A stretch of 64,000 nucleotides of DNA from Salinispira pacifica. GTDB lineage: Bacteria; Spirochaetota; Spirochaetia; DSM-27196; Salinispiraceae. Positions 60,568 through 64,000 of this stretch are shown here, piece by piece (within the stretch, counting starts at the first letter, position 1; every line of letters begins with the position of its first letter). The position numbers and the translations under genes are program-made. The DNA lies in the NCBI RefSeq assembly GCF_000507245.1, contig NC_023035.1, forward strand, positions 1,067,001 to 1,131,000. Reading direction: 5' to 3'. The notes under the pieces were generated by a model. The model was given only the letters and a program-made list of their open reading frames with translations, was not told the origin of the DNA and did not search any database.

Positions 60568-62722
60568 CTTCCGCCTCCTCGCTCTCCCTGATGTAGTTGA
60601 AGATCACCTGACTGTCGCTGGGAATGCTGTCGAAGTATCCCCCGGTGGCCTGGGTGAGGGCCGAAAGATAGGCCGAGGGGATCAGAGCAAACGGCAGATC
60701 CCGAAAACCGTTCTGCTTGGTTCGGTCGCTTCTGGCACCCTTTCCGGGAATAAAATCTATGGTAATCTCAGGAATTTTCCGGTGTTCCAGTCCCCTGGTA
60801 AACTCGGCGCTGGGAAGCTGGAGCACCCCGTTTTTGAATTCTCTGGGATACCCCCGTATCCAGTTGAGACACTGCATGATTCCCCCCTCCAGAGCCGAGC
60901 GGGCCTGACTCACATTGAACAGGGATGGGGCATCCACCACCATCCAGATCCGCTGAATTTCGGGAATAAAGCTTACCGGATCAAGCTCAACTTCCACCGC
61001 AGCCGCACCGTAGGAACGGTACAGGAACGGATCTCCTTCCAGTTTTTCCTGATCCCATCCGGGAAGACGGGGGAAGCGGAGGGACGTTTCGATGCTGATG
61101 GGCAGGGGACTGTGGAAGCGCTGCTTCTGGATCTTTTTACAGGCCTGACGGAAGGTATCGGTGACCACGGTGAGTGAACGGGACAGGCATACCGGACCTG
61201 AATCGGGAATTTCCCGTGAATCGCTGGTGTGAAGCATCACCTTTTCACTCTCCACCCCCAGTTCCTCTTTGATGATATTTCTGATGTACACTTTGGCGGC
61301 GGAGGTTCCCGGTGCGGTATTCACATAGCCCTGGACGCTTCCGTCGGTTTCCAGGCTCACCCGTACCCTGGGCCTGATCTGCTGTTCCATTGTGCGGCTG
61401 AATCCGCTGGGCTGGAATCCGTAGGACATCCCCATCCCCCGGTATTTCTTGCCGCTGGTTTTCCGGGCAATGCTGTCCCGGGATGACCGCCTCTTGCGCA
61501 GCAGCTCGAAAGATGAGTGTTTCCGGGTGAAATCCGACACCGCGGCCAGCCGTTCCAGAATGCCCTGGCTGTCCAGGTCCTCTTTCAGCGTCCACTGGGG
61601 CGGGGCGGTATCGCCGCCTTTCAGCAGACGTTCCCTCCGCCATTCCAGGGGATCCCTGCCTTCAAGCTCCGCAATTCTGTTGGCCTGAATCTCGGCGGGA
61701 ATCTGTATGAGAGTTGCGTGAAAGCCGTGAAAAATACTCATGGGAGGCAGATTGCTCCGGTACAGATGAATGCGGACCCTCCAGCTTGGCGCCTTATACA
61801 GCCCCGGAGCGGCGGCCAGAATCTGGTTGATCATTTCCGTTGAAAACAGAGCAAAAGCCCCGGTGTTCACATCGACAATCACGTCATTCACCAGGATTTC
61901 CCTCTCCGGGGAAAATCCCACGTGCTGCTTCACATGAATGGGAGGCTGCCGGGTTCCGAATAACTGACGTTCCTCTTCGGAAAGTATCAGTTTGATATTT
62001 TTCCCGGTGAGCTCCGCAGCAACCCCGGTGTAGAGGGCGATGAGGCTTCCGTCCACCAGTAGATGATCATGGAACACTCCGGGATTGGTGGGGACAATTT
62101 CAATCCGGGGCTTCTTCCGTTTCAAAATCGAGGAAAGGCTGTCCGCAATGAGATGAGGCCAGATGGTCGGACCGATGAGGCGCAGCAGGTCGTCCTGCCC
62201 CCATTCGGCGAAACAGCCCATCACCTCCCTGCTGGTATCGCTCTGGGTGCCGATGTGGTAACTGCTCTCCACGCTTTCCACGCTCTGCTCCCACATGAGG
62301 CCTGGACTCCCGATGCTTTTTTCTGTCTGGCGGTAAATCTGCTGGGGATCGCTGAGGGTTTCCGGCAGCGGATCATACTCCTCGTACTGGATCTGGATGA
62401 GGCGCTCGCAGGAGTTCAGCAGATCCTCACTTTCCGCCACCAGCAGGGCAATCGGCTGGCCGAAGTAGTGCACCTGATTGCCCGAGAGAACCGGCAGCTC
62501 TTCACCGAAAAGACGAAAGCTGGTCTCTCCGGGAATATCCTTCTGCTGGATCAGATACGCCCCCAGGGAAATAAACTCCGGATCCACCAGTATTGAAACA
62601 ATGCTGCCCCTGAGAATGGTCGAACGGATAATTCTGCAATACCAGCCGTCCTTCAAAGGATAATCCTGAAGGAACATGCTGTTGCCCGAGAGAATATCCC
62701 GGACGCTGCGCTTATTCTTCAT
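60557..62722 (-). CDS. Divergent xanthine dehydrogenase-like molybdopterin-binding subunit
   Basis: Large subunit of a molybdenum hydroxylase, 721 residues. The N-terminal alpha/beta hammerhead has GQPIALLVAESEDLLNSCE near 95, and a Mo-cofactor region contains SREIPDSGPVCLSRSLTVVTDTFRQA near 500, resembling the family DxxxxPxxGPTxxSRxT. The substrate loop usually RGFGxPQ reads SIFHGFHATLIQ (near 325), and the catalytic GxGE near the C-terminus is replaced (NGFRDLPFALIPSAYLSAL). The base-catalyst Glu is therefore not seen. It may have altered or lost hydroxylase activity, although both partner subunits are intact. Confidence 0.75.
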   Translation of the reverse strand: MKNKRSVRDILSGNSMFLQDYPLKDGWYCRIIRSTILRGSIVSILVDPEFISLGAYLIQQKDIPGETSFRLFGEELPVLSGNQVHYFGQPIALLVAESEDLLNSCERLIQIQYEEYDPLPETLSDPQQIYRQTEKSIGSPGLMWEQSVESVESSYHIGTQSDTSREVMGCFAEWGQDDLLRLIGPTIWPHLIADSLSSILKRKKPRIEIVPTNPGVFHDHLLVDGSLIALYTGVAAELTGKNIKLILSEEERQLFGTRQPPIHVKQHVGFSPEREILVNDVIVDVNTGAFALFSTEMINQILAAAPGLYKAPSWRVRIHLYRSNLPPMSIFHGFHATLIQIPAEIQANRIAELEGRDPLEWRRERLLKGGDTAPPQWTLKEDLDSQGILERLAAVSDFTRKHSSFELLRKRRSSRDSIARKTSGKKYRGMGMSYGFQPSGFSRTMEQQIRPRVRVSLETDGSVQGYVNTAPGTSAAKVYIRNIIKEELGVESEKVMLHTSDSREIPDSGPVCLSRSLTVVTDTFRQACKKIQKQRFHSPLPISIETSLRFPRLPGWDQEKLEGDPFLYRSYGAAAVEVELDPVSFIPEIQRIWMVVDAPSLFNVSQARSALEGGIMQCLNWIRGYPREFKNGVLQLPSAEFTRGLEHRKIPEITIDFIPGKGARSDRTKQNGFRDLPFALIPSAYLSALTQATGGYFDSIPSDSQVIFNYIRESEEAEDDD

Positions 62723-64000
62723 ATGCCTCTGTAAAAAGTATCTCCGATTTTCAGAGCTTCTTCAATTATTCTCTCTGTTTCTTCCCCGCTGAGGGAGGGA
62801 AAAATGGGCAGACTGATGCTTGACTGGTACGATTCCAGGGCGTTGGGGAAGTCCCCGGGCTTCAGTCCCAGGGATTTCCCGTAGTAGCTCATCAGGTGGA
62901 GGGGAATAAAATGGACGCTGCTCCCGATTCCCTTCTCGGCCAGTCTGGCAATAAACTCATCCCTGCCGATGCTCAGTTTGTCCAGCCGCAGCCGGAGGCT
63001 GTAGATATGCCATGAGTGGGTGAACTCTCCGCCGCCGGCTTGGCCGGTTTCCATCAGGCTGTCATCACCCAGCTCAAGGAGGTCTTCCGCTCCGGGGGGC
63101 AGGCTGCACCAGTCCCGGCCTGCAAAGGCCCGGGCGTAGCGTGCTGCAATCCGCCGGCGCTTCAGCAGGAACTCATCCGCCCGCTTCAGCTGCACCCGCC
63201 CGATGGCCGCCAGAATATCCGGCAGATTGTACTTGAACCCCGGGAGCACCACATCGTACTCCCAGCCCCTTCCGGGTGTGGTGTAGCGGGACCACACCTC
63301 CCGGCTGATCCCGTGGAGACGCAGGCGCTTTACCCGTTCAAGCAGCGCTTCATCCCTGCTGATCAGCATCCCCCCCTCGCCGGTGGTTATGGTCTTGTTT
63401 GCGTAGAAGGAGTACACGCCGAAGCGGCCTCTGCTGCCCTGTATCCCGCCCGGTATCCCGGGCTGTATGCCGGGCCGGGGTCCACCCTGCATCGCCGGTT
63501 GTGTTTCGTTCCTTCTGCTGCCGCCGGGCTGCCGGGCCGGGAAGCTGTGGGCCGCATCCTCCACCAGTTCGATTCCTGCATTCCTGCAGATATCCTCTAT
63601 ATCGTCACCCCGGTGTTCATAGCCCGCAAAGTGCACGCTCATCAGCCCCCGGACCTTCCGGGAGCGCCACCGGGATGCCAGCAGGGCCTCGGCCCGGTCG
63701 GGATCCAGATGATACCCTCCCGGAGCACAGTCCACAAAGCGGGGTTTCAGCCGGTTGTACAGCACAGCATTGGCGCTGGCGGCAAAGGTGTAGGGGGACA
63801 GAAGAATTTCACTGCCTTCGGGAAGTTCCAGGGCCGCCAGTCCCAGATGCAGCCCGGCGGTTGCCGAAGAAAGTGCCACAGAAGAAAGCGCTGCCGAAGA
63901 AACTGCCACGGAAGAAGATGCCACAGAAGAAACCGGGGCCGGCCTGGACTCAGCCCTTTCAGGATCAGACCCCGCCGATTCAACATCCGCACCTGCCGGT
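62719..64000 (-). CDS. DegT/DnrJ/EryC1-family aminotransferase, 5' end outside the window
   Basis: PLP-dependent sugar-type aminotransferase. The frame stays open to the right edge, so GTG 63924 is probably internal. Landmarks are SSATAGLHLGLAAL (phosphate loop), YTFAASANAV, VEDAAHSF (PLP ring Asp), the Schiff-base Lys in FYANKTITTGEGG, and LPIFPSLSGEETERII at the end. Two repeat-like insertions disturb conserved parts: a Ser/Ala/Val tract SSSVAVSSAALSSVALSSA before the phosphate loop, and a Gly/Pro/Gln tract (GGPRPGIQPGIPGGIQG) between VEDAAHSF and the Lys motif. It overlaps the Mo subunit by 4 bp and is the most upstream visible member of the long operon. Confidence 0.88.
   Translation of the reverse strand, partial: PAGADVESAGSDPERAESRPAPVSSVASSSVAVSSAALSSVALSSATAGLHLGLAALELPEGSEILLSPYTFAASANAVLYNRLKPRFVDCAPGGYHLDPDRAEALLASRWRSRKVRGLMSVHFAGYEHRGDDIEDICRNAGIELVEDAAHSFPARQPGGSRRNETQPAMQGGPRPGIQPGIPGGIQGSRGRFGVYSFYANKTITTGEGGMLISRDEALLERVKRLRLHGISREVWSRYTTPGRGWEYDVVLPGFKYNLPDILAAIGRVQLKRADEFLLKRRRIAARYARAFAGRDWCSLPPGAEDLLELGDDSLMETGQAGGGEFTHSWHIYSLRLRLDKLSIGRDEFIARLAEKGIGSSVHFIPLHLMSYYGKSLGLKPGDFPNALESYQSSISLPIFPSLSGEETERIIEEALKIGDTFYRGI

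Overview
The window comes from a moderately GC-rich bacterium that is most probably a free-living, anaerobic or fermentative spirochaete. Three things point there: a divergent FliG of the spirochaetal FliG1 kind (44395-45687), a short alanyl-tRNA synthetase of 596 residues without the usual C-terminal extension (46353-48143), and a complete arginine/ornithine fermentation gene set. Gene starts were chosen by Shine-Dalgarno sequence and family N-termini; several differ from the longest open frame.

Layout. (1) 1-7237: an alpha-2-macroglobulin-like protein (left end cut) overlapping penicillin-binding protein 1C. (2) 7251-9576: a Gfo/Idh oxidoreductase and an isoaspartyl dipeptidase. (3) 9671-15564: Lrp-type regulator, alanine dehydrogenase, 2-amino-4-oxopentanoate thiolase (ortB, ortA), then divergently arginine deiminase and ornithine carbamoyltransferase. 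(4) 15885-26703: a type II-C-like CRISPR-Cas locus with 40 repeats of 36 bp (39 spacers), one repeat split by an intact IS66-family element with 8-bp target duplication, followed by cas2, cas1, a large cas9 and a tracrRNA gene divergent from cas9. (5) 26831-36011: ornithine racemase fused to an arginase-like domain, a GlmL-like ATPase, D-ornithine aminomutase (oraE, oraS), 2,4-diaminopentanoate dehydrogenase, divergent carbamate kinase, and a TrmB-type regulator. (6) 36128-43462: a membrane protein, a frameshifted BASS/ACR3-like transporter, a peroxiredoxin with a sigma-54 promoter facing a sigma-54 activator, and a metal P-type ATPase operon ending in a Crp/Fnr regulator. (7) 43463-49910: tandem terminator units, tRNA-Phe, FliG1, a TM2 protein, alaS and two TPR-like genes. 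(8) 49965-64000 (minus strand): a tightly packed run aminotransferase - Xdh-like three subunits - dnaE - yggT - recG - rsmD - hisZ - hisG - hisB.

How it works together. Regions 3 and 5 encode arginine -> citrulline -> ornithine + carbamoyl phosphate -> ATP, and ornithine -> D-ornithine -> 2,4-diaminopentanoate -> 2-amino-4-oxopentanoate -> alanine + acetyl-CoA -> pyruvate. The same 18-bp palindrome class (TTACTA-N6-TAGTAA) sits at both divergent promoter regions, ortA/arcA and ord/arcC, so the two halves look like one regulon although the CRISPR locus separates them. In the CRISPR locus each repeat ends in a promoter-like extended -10 element, the tracrRNA anti-repeat pairs with the repeat over 24 positions, and the tracrRNA and cas9 promoters overlap face to face.
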